A program made the translations under genes and the position numbers. Shown piece after piece: positions 7,480 to 15,678 of a stretch of DNA of 64,000 nucleotides (its first letter is position 1; the number at the start of each line of letters is the position of its first letter). The DNA lies in contig JAJSAM010000005.1 in NCBI GenBank assembly GCA_024274785.1, positions 1 through 64,000 on the forward strand, written 5' to 3'. The DNA is from Planctomycetota bacterium (lineage in GTDB: Bacteria; Planctomycetota; JAJSAM01). The notes under the pieces were generated by a model that made no database searches, had not been told where the DNA came from, and was given only the letters and a program-made list of their open reading frames with translations.

Positions 7480-9054
7480 ATGATCCGGCTGACGGTCAAA
7501 GACGGGAGCATCCTTCAGACGCTGACGGTGGAAGGCGACAAGGTTTTCATCGGTCGCCTGCCCTCCAACTCCGTCAAACTCTCGCACTCTTCCGTCTCCC
7601 GGAAACACTGCCTCCTCCGGCGGACCGCGGACGGCGGCCTCGAACTGCTCGACCTGAACAGCCGCCATGGCACCATGAAGAACGGGAAGTCGGTGGAGCG
7701 CGCCGCCATCACCGCCGGTGATGAGATCAAGGTCGGAGAGGTAAGCGTCACCGTGGAGCACCTCGACGGCGCGCCGGCCCGGGTGCACGGCGGCAAGTAC
7801 ATGCTCGCTCCGGACCGCGGCCCCGCCCCGCGGAAGACGGTGGCGAAAGTCCCGGCGCGCGAGAAGAAGGAACTCGTCTCGAACGCCCACCGGACGACCT
7901 TCAGCGAGCAGCTCTTCCTGCAGTTCCGGCGGGGTCCGGCCTGGGCCGCGTCACTCTTCGTCCACGTGCTGATGGTCTACCTCTTCCTGCTGGTCCCGTT
8001 TCAGCCGGTGCCGGAAGAAACGCCCTTCGCCGTGGTGAACGGGGAGCTCGGCGACGACCTCGGCTCCATGCTCGACGACGACCTCCTCGACCCGGACCGG
8101 ATGCTCGAAGACATCATGCACGAGCTCGAAGAGTTGCCCACGCCGACCCTCGACGAACGGGACGCGGCCCCGGTGGACACGCTGCCGGACCTGGAGAAAA
8201 TGCCCGACTTTCTCCCGGAAATGGGACCGAGAGCGGCCTCCTTCGCCAGCCGCCTGAACGCGAGATCCGTTTCGACCGCGGTCGGTGTGCCGGAGATGGA
8301 ATTCGGGAAAGACGGCGCGCACGGCGCGAATGAGAAGGCGGTGGACATCCTGCGCCGCTCGCTCGGCGGACGCGGCTCGAGTTCCATGGCTCGATTGCGC
8401 GAGCTCAAGCCGAGCGAGCTCCTCGTCATCAAGGGGCAGTACGATCATGTCGAAGACCTGCTCGACATGCTCGATCTCAAGTACGAGAGCATCGAGATCC
8501 GGCGTCTGGACCGCACGAAACTCCGCAACCGCAAGATCGTCTTCTTCAACTGCACGAACCTCTCCCCCACCCCCACCGCGGTGAAGAAGGTGAAGGATTT
8601 CGTCCGTCGGGGCGGTTACCTCATCAGTTCGGACTGGGCGGTCTCGACGCTGCTGATCCGGGCATTTCCGGGATATCTCGAGCCCTTGATGAAGGCGGGG
8701 CGGAAGGTGCTCACGCCCAACGAGGTGATTCGCATCATGAAGTCCAGGTCGTCCGCGCGGCACTTCCTGATGTCCGGCATCGATTTCAGAAGAAACGAGG
8801 CGAAGTGGTGGCTCGAAGAGTCCTCCTACCCCTTCCGGGTGCTCCGGCCGAGGGACGTGGAGGTGCTGATCGAGTCCGACGACCTGGACCGCACGTACGG
8901 GACTCGTCCGGTTGCCGCAACCTTCCACTTCGGCAAGGGCCGCGTGCTGCACATGCTGGGACACTTCTTCCAGGAAGAGGGAAACCTGAAGGGGACCTTC
9001 TCCGCCCAGCGCCTGCTGGCCAACTTCCTGATCGCCGCGATCAAGGGGAAGTGA
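7480..9054 (+). CDS. FHA domain protein with membrane segment and GATase-like C-terminal domain
   Basis: A 524-residue protein. Residues 1-95 form an FHA phosphothreonine-binding domain (FIGRLPSNSVKL, SVSRKHCLL, LNSRHGT). One membrane segment follows at about 155-178 (WAASLFVHVLMVYLFLLV), so the FHA part is cytoplasmic. An acidic low-complexity stretch (about 190-250) leads to a C-terminal domain with LDLKYESIEI, VKDFVRRGGYLISSDWA and FHFGKGRVLHMLGH. Those features recall glutamine-amidotransferase-like (DUF4159-type) folds, without a visible catalytic Cys-His pair. Probably a phospho-dependent signalling or scaffold protein; partner unknown. Its last 14 bases overlap the convergent gene. Confidence 0.75.
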   Translation: MIRLTVKDGSILQTLTVEGDKVFIGRLPSNSVKLSHSSVSRKHCLLRRTADGGLELLDLNSRHGTMKNGKSVERAAITAGDEIKVGEVSVTVEHLDGAPARVHGGKYMLAPDRGPAPRKTVAKVPAREKKELVSNAHRTTFSEQLFLQFRRGPAWAASLFVHVLMVYLFLLVPFQPVPEETPFAVVNGELGDDLGSMLDDDLLDPDRMLEDIMHELEELPTPTLDERDAAPVDTLPDLEKMPDFLPEMGPRAASFASRLNARSVSTAVGVPEMEFGKDGAHGANEKAVDILRRSLGGRGSSSMARLRELKPSELLVIKGQYDHVEDLLDMLDLKYESIEIRRLDRTKLRNRKIVFFNCTNLSPTPTAVKKVKDFVRRGGYLISSDWAVSTLLIRAFPGYLEPLMKAGRKVLTPNEVIRIMKSRSSARHFLMSGIDFRRNEAKWWLEESSYPFRVLRPRDVEVLIESDDLDRTYGTRPVAATFHFGKGRVLHMLGHFFQEEGNLKGTFSAQRLLANFLIAAIKGK

Positions 9055-10288
9055 GCCGGCGGAGTGCTTTCGAGACCGCCACGACAAGCCCCACCGATAG
9101 CCAGAATCCGATCACGATCGCGTGGAGGATCAGGTTCTCCCGGCTCGCGATGCGGGTCTCGGTGAGGATCCCCGGCCAGAACTGCCCCAGCGCGAAGGCG
9201 GCGCCGGTGATCGACAGGGTGACCCACAGGGGATGGATGACGAGGGCGGTGTAGGCGAACGTGGCCATGGTCGCAAGAAACGGCCGGCGGTTGCCCCCGG
9301 CGAAGCGGTAGACGGGTCGAAGACAGGTCACCGCGAGGATTGGATTCCAGGCGGACCAGACCAACTCGAAGGCGGAGAGCAGCCGGAACGACCGGAGCCG
9401 ATCCATGGCCCGTCGAAACATCGCTCCCTTCCAGATCCGGCGTCCACCCGGCTTGGCCCGGAAGATCCACCAGGCGGTCTCGTAGAAGGGATTTCGTTTC
9501 GCGAAGAACCGGCGGGGGAGACGGAGCAGGCCAAGCGTCAACAGGCCGTACCACGCGAGAGTCCCGGCCATCACCACCTGGAACTTCTCCCGGCCGGGAA
9601 GGCGATCAAACAGTGCTCCGTCGCGGAAGACGCGGTCGTCGAGCACCACCGGTGAACGCGCACACAGGTTCACCTTGAGCTTCCGGCCGTAACTCTCGAA
9701 AGTGTCGAGGAAGGGGTCGTCCGGATCGAGCATCGAGGCGAACTCACGACGGATGTCGGAGGGGTCCCACTCGGTACCGCGCACGCCCACGAGCAGGAGG
9801 AGCAGGCGTTGAACGTCCGCTCGTTCCTCCTTGCACTCGTCCACCGGAGTGCCGGATCGTACCAACGCGACGAGGCGGAGGCCATGCACCAGGCCCGCCA
9901 CCACCAGACCGGCGCGGGGGGAGAGCCGGGAGGCCGTGAGCGCGACGCGGTTCAATCCGATAACGGCCCCGTCATCGAGGATCTGAACGAGATGAGGGGA
10001 TCGCTCGAGGAGCACGATGGCCAGGGGATCCGAACCGGCCCCGAGCGTATCCTCCAGGACCGTGCCCTCCTTCTCGCTGGTGAGGGCGCGGGACAGGAGC
10101 TCGAAGATGGCCGCGCCGGCACCCTCCCGGAAACGGGTGAGATGCCGGTCGAGGAGCAGGTTGAGGGGACGCCCATTCACGCGGGGCTGGTGCGGAGTCG
10201 TGGCCGGACCGGGAGTACGCTCGAGGTTCCCGGTGGTTCCGAGATCGTTTCGAAGCGGGCCGAATGAGCCGGTGGCGGAGCGGTGCAC
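9041..10288 (-). CDS. hypothetical membrane protein
   Basis: A 415-residue protein of unrecognised family. The first half is soluble (LERSPHLVQILDD and a WDPSDIRREF segment). The second half has at least four hydrophobic segments (about 240-262, 325-345, 350-375, 390-410). The GTG start is supported by GAGG five bases upstream and by the 7-base gap to the stop of the PIG-L-like gene, so the two form an operon. N-terminal residues before about 40 look poorly ordered. Its 3' end overlaps the FHA gene by 14 bases. Confidence 0.6.
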   Translation of the reverse strand: MHRSATGSFGPLRNDLGTTGNLERTPGPATTPHQPRVNGRPLNLLLDRHLTRFREGAGAAIFELLSRALTSEKEGTVLEDTLGAGSDPLAIVLLERSPHLVQILDDGAVIGLNRVALTASRLSPRAGLVVAGLVHGLRLVALVRSGTPVDECKEERADVQRLLLLLVGVRGTEWDPSDIRREFASMLDPDDPFLDTFESYGRKLKVNLCARSPVVLDDRVFRDGALFDRLPGREKFQVVMAGTLAWYGLLTLGLLRLPRRFFAKRNPFYETAWWIFRAKPGGRRIWKGAMFRRAMDRLRSFRLLSAFELVWSAWNPILAVTCLRPVYRFAGGNRRPFLATMATFAYTALVIHPLWVTLSITGAAFALGQFWPGILTETRIASRENLILHAIVIGFWLSVGLVVAVSKALRRLTSP

Positions 10289-10295
10289 GCGATCC

Positions 10296-12527
10296 TCAGC
10301 GGTTCCAGTTCAGGCTGACGAGGTTGGCCAGGAACTTGAGTGCCGCGGGGTTCAGGTTCTCCCACTGGGGACGCCAGCTGAGAGACGACTGGATGACGAG
10401 CCCGTTCCCGTATTTCGCGATGAGCAGACCTGCCTCTAGAGGCCGGCCCGGGTCCGCACACCGAAGGAGCGTCTCGTAGCGGTTCTCGCTGAACTCCGCC
10501 GGAAAGTAGCGCCCGCGCTCGAGCACCCAGCCCTCGAAGTCCTCGCTCTCGATCCTGTTCGGCACGTTGAACAGGCGGTGGTCCGTTTCGGAGATGATGA
10601 GTTCGGCGTCTTCCCGGGTCACCCGCTCCGTACCGTAGGAGAACTCGGGCAGAAGGTCCTGACCCGCCCACTCCTCCGGACGGCTGTAGTTCAGGAAGAG
10701 GTTGCCTCCATTCTTCACGAATTCGATGAGGCGGGGCAACACGTGGCGCAGCGCCGGGCGTTTCTCGAATGGGCGTTCGCCCATCACGATGATGTCGAGC
10801 ACGGCGAGGTCGGAGGTCTCCAGGTCCACGTCGGAGAGCTTGACCGGCCGGATGCGGAGGGCCCGAAGCGCCCGGAACGCGGCATCCGTCTCCGTGGCCA
10901 CGACCCCGACGCGCATCTCCATGGGCACATTGACATCGGCGATGCGGAAGATCTCCTGGTGGTAGTGATCCGCGAAGGAGAGCTGCAGGCTGAAGAGACC
11001 GAGATCGACGCCATCGTCGAGAAGGATCTGCACCGGGACGAGCACACTGGCTCCCGGCTCCACCCGGACCTTCTCCGGAGGGGTCAGATCGACACCGTCG
11101 GTACCACGAAGAACCACGGAGAGGGGCCCCTCGATGGGAAGGGCGGTGTGGTTCGTCACCACCACCTGCAAGAGACCGTTGTAATCCACCGGCCGGATCA
11201 GCCTGGTCCAGGGGCGAACCTCGATACTCACGGACGGCCGCACCTCGAAGTAGGCGCGGGTTCGCAGGGTCATCGGCGCTCCGCCTTCGAGTGCCAGTGA
11301 CCCGCGCGCGGTGAGCACCTGCTCCCCGACACTCTCCGCGGCCGGCACCACCCAGAAACGGCCCGATACGGCTTCCCCGGGCTTCAGCTCGGTAGGCTCG
11401 AGTTCGGGGTTCTCGATGCCCAGACCCTCATGGGCATCCACACTGACGCTTCGTACCGTGACCGTCCGTGTTCCACCGTTCACCAGCGAGAACCGGACGG
11501 CGCCGGCCTGCTCCTCAACCAGAATCCGGTCGGCGGCGGAGATCGACAGAGTCACGTTCAATGCGGCGAGGATCGCGGCATCGGTCTTCGAAACCGGCGG
11601 CCGGTCTTCTTCCGGCGCACTGAGGAGTGCCCGCAAGGTTGCCAGGATCTCGTCGCGGGTTCCCACGCGGGTCTCCTCGAGGAGCCACTCCGGCCGGGGC
11701 ACGGGCAAGCCCGCGATGAGGGTGTCCGCATCGCCCTCGATCGAGGCGGCGGCAACACGGTAGTGCCTCAGGTGCGGTCCGGGAACGACCGGCGCGTGCT
11801 CCGCGAGTTCGACGACGCGGTAGAAGGCGCGCGCCCGGCTCGCCATCGCCGCGAAGGAGATGCCCCTCGTGAGATCGACCGCGCCGGTGTCGATCGTGAT
11901 CTCGGCCTCCTCCTCGCCACAGGCGGTGAACACCCGCGCCAGGTTCCAGACCGGTCCGGAATCGGGGTATTGCATCGGGTCCCCGGCCGCAGTGAAGGCC
12001 TCCGCGACGAGTGCCTCCACCGCCTCCGCCGCCCCACGCCGTTCCTGGTCCCGGTGGTCGGTGAAGACCAGGTGGGGACGAACCTCCCGGATCGCGGTCA
12101 CCAGACGACGGATGGCGTCCTCGCGGTCCCACTGGTCGAGCGCCTCGTCCCCGGACCGGGTGATGCCCTGGTCGAGCAGGCCGAGTGATGTAAGCCGGGC
12201 GCCGATGGACCGGGACGCCCGGCGCGCCTCCTCCATCCGAATGCGCCGCTGCCGCCCGACCGATCCCCATGCCGGAACCGCGCCCACACTCTCGCCGGCT
12301 GTGGCCAGGATGACGTGGATCTCGACACCGAAGCGCTCCCGCAGAAGGGCCAGGACCTCGAGATCCTCGTCGCCGGGACGGACCGCCAGGCTCACCGCCC
12401 GGAGATCGGATGCGAGATCCGTAAGACTCTGGTCGAGGCGGACCGCACCCTCCTCCTCGGCATCGGACCAGGTGACCAGGAACAGCAGCGAAAGAGGCAG
12501 GAGCGCCACCAGGAGCTTCAAGTTCAT
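10296..12527 (-). CDS. PIG-L-like (LmbE-like) protein with degenerate active site fused to GATase-like domain
   Basis: A 743-residue secreted protein with a signal peptide at residues 1-24. Residues about 40-270 align by pattern with large PIG-L deacetylases: LRERFGVEIHVILATAGES, RRIRMEEARRASRSIGARL, LDQWDREDAIRRLVTAIREVRP, AFTAAGDP..YPDSG. The zinc-binding HPDDE is replaced by RPGDED and the later histidine pair by DHRDQE, so deacetylase activity is unlikely. The middle contains two beta-sandwich-like stretches. The last 200 residues (LRALRIRPVKLSD, LIEFVKNGGNLFLNYSR) resemble ThuA/GATase-like folds. The internal ATG was preferred over a GTG seven codons upstream because GAGGG precedes it. 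It heads an operon with the membrane protein downstream. Confidence 0.72.
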   Translation of the reverse strand: MNLKLLVALLPLSLLFLVTWSDAEEEGAVRLDQSLTDLASDLRAVSLAVRPGDEDLEVLALLRERFGVEIHVILATAGESVGAVPAWGSVGRQRRIRMEEARRASRSIGARLTSLGLLDQGITRSGDEALDQWDREDAIRRLVTAIREVRPHLVFTDHRDQERRGAAEAVEALVAEAFTAAGDPMQYPDSGPVWNLARVFTACGEEEAEITIDTGAVDLTRGISFAAMASRARAFYRVVELAEHAPVVPGPHLRHYRVAAASIEGDADTLIAGLPVPRPEWLLEETRVGTRDEILATLRALLSAPEEDRPPVSKTDAAILAALNVTLSISAADRILVEEQAGAVRFSLVNGGTRTVTVRSVSVDAHEGLGIENPELEPTELKPGEAVSGRFWVVPAAESVGEQVLTARGSLALEGGAPMTLRTRAYFEVRPSVSIEVRPWTRLIRPVDYNGLLQVVVTNHTALPIEGPLSVVLRGTDGVDLTPPEKVRVEPGASVLVPVQILLDDGVDLGLFSLQLSFADHYHQEIFRIADVNVPMEMRVGVVATETDAAFRALRALRIRPVKLSDVDLETSDLAVLDIIVMGERPFEKRPALRHVLPRLIEFVKNGGNLFLNYSRPEEWAGQDLLPEFSYGTERVTREDAELIISETDHRLFNVPNRIESEDFEGWVLERGRYFPAEFSENRYETLLRCADPGRPLEAGLLIAKYGNGLVIQSSLSWRPQWENLNPAALKFLANLVSLNWNR

Positions 12528-12662
12528 GCCCTCACTGTCCTTCCGCACTTTTCACTTGCGGGAGAGGCAAGCCGCGATAGGATGAGATTGCCCTATATCT
12601 TGGGGTAAAATTCTTTAGCTCCCCGACCACGGGGCCCCGACAGAGGGGATCACAGGCATCAC

Positions 12663-12842
12663 ATGCGGCAGCTCGCAAATCGGATCAGATCCATCCTGAA
12701 GCCCGGCCGGCCCGATCGCCGAACCCCTCGCCGGCAGAGGCGGCTGACCACCGATCAGCACAAGACGCTGCAGCGCAACCTCGCCGCCCTGCTCCGCTCC
12801 AAGGAACACCTGACGCAGGCGATACCCGAGAGCAGAGGATAA
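12663..12842 (+). CDS. short basic hypothetical protein
   Basis: A 59-residue open frame (MRQLANRIRSILKPGR... to ...TQAIPESRG) rich in Arg, Lys and Gln, with helical stretches and no recognised family. It starts 135 bases upstream-divergent from the PIG-L-like gene and ends before repeat copy 2. An AT-richer segment (TATATCTTGGGGTAAAATTC) lies 50-75 bases upstream and could hold a promoter. No clear ribosome binding site. May not be real. Confidence 0.3.
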   Translation: MRQLANRIRSILKPGRPDRRTPRRQRRLTTDQHKTLQRNLAALLRSKEHLTQAIPESRG

Positions 12843-12908
12843 CCGCTCAGCAGGAGTGGAACCACCCTGGAGGCTTGGGTGCCCGCGAGAAATGCCAGGG
12901 GTCTGCTT

Positions 12909-13003
12909 GTAGTACAGGCATTGGAAATCTCCGCTGCGCTCGCAGATTCTTCGCGACGTTCCCGGACTCCCGGCGCGGACGAGACGGAGATCGTCCCTCC
13001 GGG
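12909..13003 (+). repeat. intergenic repeat family R1, copy 2
   Basis: Shares the R1 landmarks with 2981-3088 (reverse) and 48892-49000: GTAGTACAGGC, GGAAATCT-N13-AGATTC, TTCGCGACG, CCCGGACTCCCGGC and ...CCCTCCGG. The AATCT/AGATT arms can pair. It lies between the small basic ORF and the 3' end of the FkbM gene. By-eye alignment. Confidence 0.75.
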
Positions 13004-13020
13004 TTCAGGTCATCCCCCCA

Positions 13021-13848
13021 TCAGCGCTTCGCGTGCCAGTCGCACCAGAAGAGGTAGTTGGCCACATCCGGCTGCTCGAAGAACCGTTGGCGCTGCACCA
13101 GCAGGAGCTCCCGGGCGGCCTCGAACGGGATCCAGGTTCCATCCGCATCCTCACCGAACGGTCCTGACGCTCCCATCGGAAACGGGCAGGCGTAGTCCCG
13201 GCGCAAGCGATCGACCCGGCGGCGGCCGGTCTTCTTTGCCAGACGGCGGCGCAGGCGGTCAAAGACACCCTCCGCGTAGGGAGAGCGAGTGGGGGTGAGC
13301 GCTTCCAGAGTGCGCTGGTCGATCAGCTTGAAGCCGCGGTAGCCGAGTTCCCCGAGGATCACCAGGGTCGTCAGCATCTCCTCCTCCCCGGGCTCTTCAC
13401 CCTCCTCGAGGCATTCCGTCTCCACCGAGATGTAGTCCGGCAACCCCGCCGCGCCCTGCATCGAGCGCAAGGCGATGGCATCGTAGCCCTCGATGTCGAT
13501 CTTCATGTAGACCGGCGCCCCGAACTCTTCGAGGAGTGACTCGAGAGTGCGGGCCTCGACCTCGATCTGCTGCTGGAAGGATCCCTCGCGGTCGGAGATC
13601 CCCTTTTTCAGCGAGTTCCAGACGGAGTTCTCGCTGAGATAGAATGGCAGCGTGCCGTTGCGGTCCGCCACCGCGCAGTTGAGAATCCGAAGCTGACCGG
13701 AATCGATCTGCTCGGCAAAGATCGCGCGATTCTGTTCGACGATGCCAGGGTCCGCGTCGATGGCGATGACGTCGTGACCCTGCGCCAGGTAGAACTCCGT
13801 GTCCTGCCCATGGTGCATCCCGATGTCGTAGACGAGTTTCCCTGGCAC
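13021..13848 (-). CDS. FkbM family methyltransferase
   Basis: A 275-residue SAM-dependent methyltransferase. Motif I is YDIGMHHGQDTEFYLAQG, followed by the acidic SAM ribose ligand in VIAIDADP. VYMKIDIEGYDAIAL (about residue 113) is the diagnostic FkbM motif (KIDVEGxE), with YISVETE after it. The C-terminal 100 residues are an extension that includes a DYACPFPMGASGPFGED loop often seen in FkbM proteins of uncertain substrate. The start is a GTG with GAGG about seven bases upstream. Family members methylate hydroxyls of sugars and secondary metabolites. No biosynthetic neighbours suggest a substrate. Confidence 0.88.
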   Translation of the reverse strand: MPGKLVYDIGMHHGQDTEFYLAQGHDVIAIDADPGIVEQNRAIFAEQIDSGQLRILNCAVADRNGTLPFYLSENSVWNSLKKGISDREGSFQQQIEVEARTLESLLEEFGAPVYMKIDIEGYDAIALRSMQGAAGLPDYISVETECLEEGEEPGEEEMLTTLVILGELGYRGFKLIDQRTLEALTPTRSPYAEGVFDRLRRRLAKKTGRRRVDRLRRDYACPFPMGASGPFGEDADGTWIPFEAARELLLVQRQRFFEQPDVANYLFWCDWHAKR

Positions 13849-14001
13849 CTGTCATCCTCAATGGTGGTGAAGCGCGCGTCCCTGAATACCACGATGTGCG
13901 GAGTTGGAGCAACGCCGACAGGCCGGAATCGAAATCGGCCCGGGTCAACCGGAGACCAGGGCCGATGATGGCAGAAACCTCAGATCAATGGCGGGTGAAG
14001 G

Positions 14002-14133
14002 TCAACCCGTGGTTCTCCCGGAAGCCTTGTATAGCTTCTTGCGGCAGCACTCGCAGACGAAGCGGTCATCCACCTCGTAGAAGCGCCGGGTTCTCAGGCA
14101 TCTCGAGCAGTATCGGTTTGCGGCTCCAGTCAT
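14002..14133 (-). CDS. small zinc-ribbon protein (43 residues)
   Basis: MTGAANRYCSRCLRTRRFYE leads into a second Cys pair (FVCECCRKKLY). The two CxxC knuckles are about 16 residues apart, the geometry of a rubredoxin-type zinc ribbon. The start is supported by a strong GGAGG six bases upstream of the ATG. A longer in-frame start at 14223 would add a poorly coded N-terminus and bypass this site. No family recognised. It stands alone in an otherwise non-coding region. Confidence 0.6.
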   Translation of the reverse strand: MTGAANRYCSRCLRTRRFYEVDDRFVCECCRKKLYKASGRTTG

Positions 14134-14564
14134 CGAGCACCTCCGTATAGTCATTCGGAGTTGGCGCAACGCCCATGCCGTTTCATCGGTCAATTGAACG
14201 CATGACCTGAGGTACAATTCCAAGTCCTTTTACATCAATACCTTATGGCTTCCTTCGGTTCTCACTTTTTTTGAATACCCAGAGTCGTCCACCCAGAAAG
14301 TGTCCCCTCAGGGGCTCCGCCTGAGAACGGCGGTTTACACCCTGTCCCAGATCGACAGGGTTCGGGCCGGCAACCCGTGAATCCACCGGAGGACGTGTTG
14401 CGTTCCGGCGGATTGCGGCCGCGACCGGGTGAATCCGAGGAGGCAGGCGTGGGTGCAACGCCAGGAAGACCGACGACGCGACGCCTTCCCATCTCGGAGG
14501 AGGTCTGACGCAGCGATGCGCCGCGACCGCCCCTCAGATCGCGGGCAATGGTGAGGAGTGCGGG
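14134..14564. other. non-coding region with small hairpins, unassigned
   Basis: No convincing gene. It contains hairpins CTCAGG-N7-CCTGAG (near 14313), CTGTC-N6-GACAG (near 14341) and GGGTT-N9-AACCC (near 14358), and GCAACGCC motifs recurring at 13908, 14163 and 14448. I compared it by memory with RNase P RNA, tmRNA, 6S RNA and the cobalamin riboswitch and saw no match. Probably decayed mobile DNA next to the MITE-like element. Confidence 0.4.
14502..14541 (-). repeat. 33-bp repeat shared with 46113-46149
   Basis: Minus strand reads CGATCTGAGGGGCGGTCGCG then GCGCATCGCTGCG. The plus strand at 46113 is identical over 33 bases except for one base (A versus G at the eighth position). It lies 24 bases outside the left end of the MITE-like element. 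Confidence 0.75.
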
Positions 14565-14704
14565 CTGGCAGTTTGTCGGGGTAACAGGATGCCGGACTCA
14601 CGTTATCGCTGAAAACGCCGTCGGACCCCGGCTCCTATTGCACGACAGCGCGATTCGTGAGGCCCAAATGCACAAACAGAACCAATACTCCGACAGGCTG
14701 CTAG
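14565..14704. mobile_element. MITE-like element or IS remnant, about 140 bp
   Basis: Imperfect terminal inverted repeats bound a short non-coding segment. The left end is CTGGCAGTTTGTCGGGGTAA (14565-14584). The right end, read inward on the minus strand from 14704, is CTAGCAGCCTGTCGGAGTAT. Sixteen of these 20 positions match. There is no transposase. The ends resemble those of some IS families with TGTCGGAGTA termini, but I cannot name the family. The CTAG of the right end supplies the stop codon of fmt. Confidence 0.6.
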
Positions 14705-15678
14705 GAAAGCCGGTCCCCGGGAGCGGCCCGATAACCGTTGATGAACTCACGGGGCGTCTGCGCCCTCTTCCCCGCCGGCTTGACCAGCATCAGTGACAAC
14801 CGGCCGCTTCCGGCCTGCACGACGATGCCGGCGGCGCCGGCCGAGACGACCTCACCCGGTGCGGCAGCGGCGGCGGTACCGTCCACCATGCGGCTGTCGA
14901 GCACGGTCAGGGGGATCTCCTTGCCCGACTGCTCCGAGCGGAAGGTGGTCGTGGCGCCCGGCCAGGGATTCATGGCCCGGACGTGATTGTGAAGCTCACC
15001 GGCGGAGCGGGTCCAGTCGATGCGACCGTCACTTTTCTCGAGCATCGGAGCGAGCGTGGCAGAGGCATCGTCCTGCGGGGTCTCGGTGAGCCGGCCCGCG
15101 GCGATCTCGGGGAGCATGGCCACGGTCAGCCGCGCGCCAATGCCGGCCAGGCGGTTCATCAACTCGCCGCACTTCTCCTCGGGATCGATGGGCACCCTCT
15201 TCGCGGCCAGCACCGGCCCGGCGTCGAGCCGCCGCACGACCCGCTGGAGAGTGACGCCGGTCTCGGTCCGCCCCTCGGCAATCGCCCGGGAGACCGGCGC
15301 CGCACCCCGGTACTCGGGCAGCAGGGAGAAGTGCAGATTCAAGGGGAGCAGGCGAGGTACGTCGAGCACGGAGTTCTTGAGGATCCTGCCGTAGGCGACG
15401 ATCAGCAGGAGGTCGATCCGGGCCTTCCGGAGCCGCTCGACGTGCTCCGGGAGGTTCAGGTTTTCCGGCTGGAACACGTCAAGACCGAGTTCGAGGGCGG
15501 CGACCTTCACCGGCGACGGCGCGGTCCCGCTGCCGCGGCCCTTCCGGCGATCCGGGTTGGTGACCACCAGCGGAACCTCGTGGCCGGCCTGGTGGATGGC
15601 GCGGAGGGTGGGTACGGCAGCCTCCGGGGTGCCGAGGAAGGCCACCCGAAGGGTCTTCTGGGAATGGTCGCCGATCAC
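14701..15678 (-). CDS. fmt: methionyl-tRNA formyltransferase
   Basis: A 325-residue Fmt, which formylates initiator Met-tRNA from 10-formyl-THF. Visible motifs are FLGTPEAAVPTL near the N-terminus, the catalytic Asn and His in LNLHFSLLPEYRGAAPVSRA (about residues 113-132) and the catalytic Asp in RRLDAGPVL. The C-terminal OB-fold region begins near NPWPGATTTF. The gene starts inside the last codons of the upstream thioredoxin-like gene (4-base overlap). Its stop codon lies in the terminal repeat of a MITE-like element. No def gene is adjacent. Confidence 0.93.
   Translation of the reverse strand: MIGDHSQKTLRVAFLGTPEAAVPTLRAIHQAGHEVPLVVTNPDRRKGRGSGTAPSPVKVAALELGLDVFQPENLNLPEHVERLRKARIDLLLIVAYGRILKNSVLDVPRLLPLNLHFSLLPEYRGAAPVSRAIAEGRTETGVTLQRVVRRLDAGPVLAAKRVPIDPEEKCGELMNRLAGIGARLTVAMLPEIAAGRLTETPQDDASATLAPMLEKSDGRIDWTRSAGELHNHVRAMNPWPGATTTFRSEQSGKEIPLTVLDSRMVDGTAAAAAPGEVVSAGAAGIVVQAGSGRLSLMLVKPAGKRAQTPREFINGYRAAPGDRLS

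Noticed and set aside
14260..14560. Possible structured RNA gene
   Set aside because: Only small hairpins; none of the signature sequences of RNase P RNA, tmRNA, 6S RNA, SRP RNA or common riboswitches was found.
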